Below, piece after piece: positions 6,525 to 6,593 of a DNA stretch of 6,593 bases. The stretch spans positions 1 through 6,593 of the forward strand of contig JAUHWE010000271.1 in assembly GCA_030424825.1 (NCBI GenBank). Direction: 5' to 3'. The DNA is from Verrucomicrobiia bacterium. Its GTDB lineage: Bacteria; Verrucomicrobiota; Verrucomicrobiia; Opitutales; Opitutaceae. The notes below the pieces were generated by a model. The model ran no database searches. It saw nothing but the letters and a program-made list of their open reading frames with translations, and was not told the origin of the DNA. Positions within the stretch are counted from its first letter, which is position 1, and every line of letters begins with the position of its first letter. The position numbers were made by a program, and so were the translations under genes.

Positions 6525-6593
6525 ATGAAACAAGCTTCCAGATTACCGCTTTTCCTATTGTTTATGGTGATTGCCGTCTCAGTAGAGGCCTTG
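6525..6593 (+). CDS. Start of an exported protein, truncated by the window end
   Basis: An ATG at 6525 opens a frame that stays open for 23 codons to the window end. The encoded MKQASRLPLFLLFMVIAVSV, followed by EAL, has two positive residues, a hydrophobic core and a likely signal-peptidase site near VEA, so it reads as a signal peptide. It starts 34 bp after the stop of the copper protein, with no terminator-like hairpin between, suggesting cotranscription. No clear Shine-Dalgarno is seen; AGGA at 6506-6509 is too far away. Nothing of the mature protein is visible, so its function cannot be given. Confidence 0.6.
   Translation, partial: MKQASRLPLFLLFMVIAVSVEAL

Overview
The window looks like a chromosomal segment from a member of the PVC superphylum, most likely a Verrucomicrobiota (Opitutae-like) or a related Planctomycetota/Lentisphaerota bacterium. 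This is inferred from the gene families, not from a marker gene: a secreted formylglycine sulfatase, a sodium:solute symporter and a very large secreted DUF6797/sorbosone-dehydrogenase-like propeller protein with a C-terminal azurin domain are a combination typical of these glycan-degrading bacteria. Base composition is close to balanced. Clear Shine-Dalgarno sequences are absent from most starts.

Layout: 1-193 is upstream sequence with no convincing gene. 194-1726 (+) is an exported type I sulfatase with an apparently complete active site. 1727-1897 is a convergent intergenic spacer. It holds a short hairpin directly after the sulfatase stop, a long near-perfect palindrome (29-nt arms) and a second palindrome that runs into the stop codon of the next gene. 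1898-3358 (-) is a 13-helix sodium:solute symporter. 3359-3685 is a 327-bp divergent promoter region. 3686-6490 (+) starts at TTG and encodes a 934-residue exported protein with a DUF6797-like N-terminus, a beta-propeller, a linker beta domain and a type 1 copper domain. A new signal-peptide-encoding gene begins at 6525 and is cut by the window end; it lies 34 bp downstream and probably in the same transcript.

Together the genes suggest a cell-envelope module: removal of sulfate from an organic sulfate ester outside the cytoplasm, sodium-driven uptake of a small solute, and a periplasmic or secreted copper protein that may oxidise a sugar-like substrate or pass electrons. That functional link is inference from adjacency. 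No glycoside hydrolase, polysaccharide lyase, TonB-dependent receptor or sulfatase-maturing enzyme is visible here. I found no tRNA, rRNA, CRISPR array or transposase gene. The least-explained parts are the palindromic spacer between the convergent genes and the multidomain copper protein.
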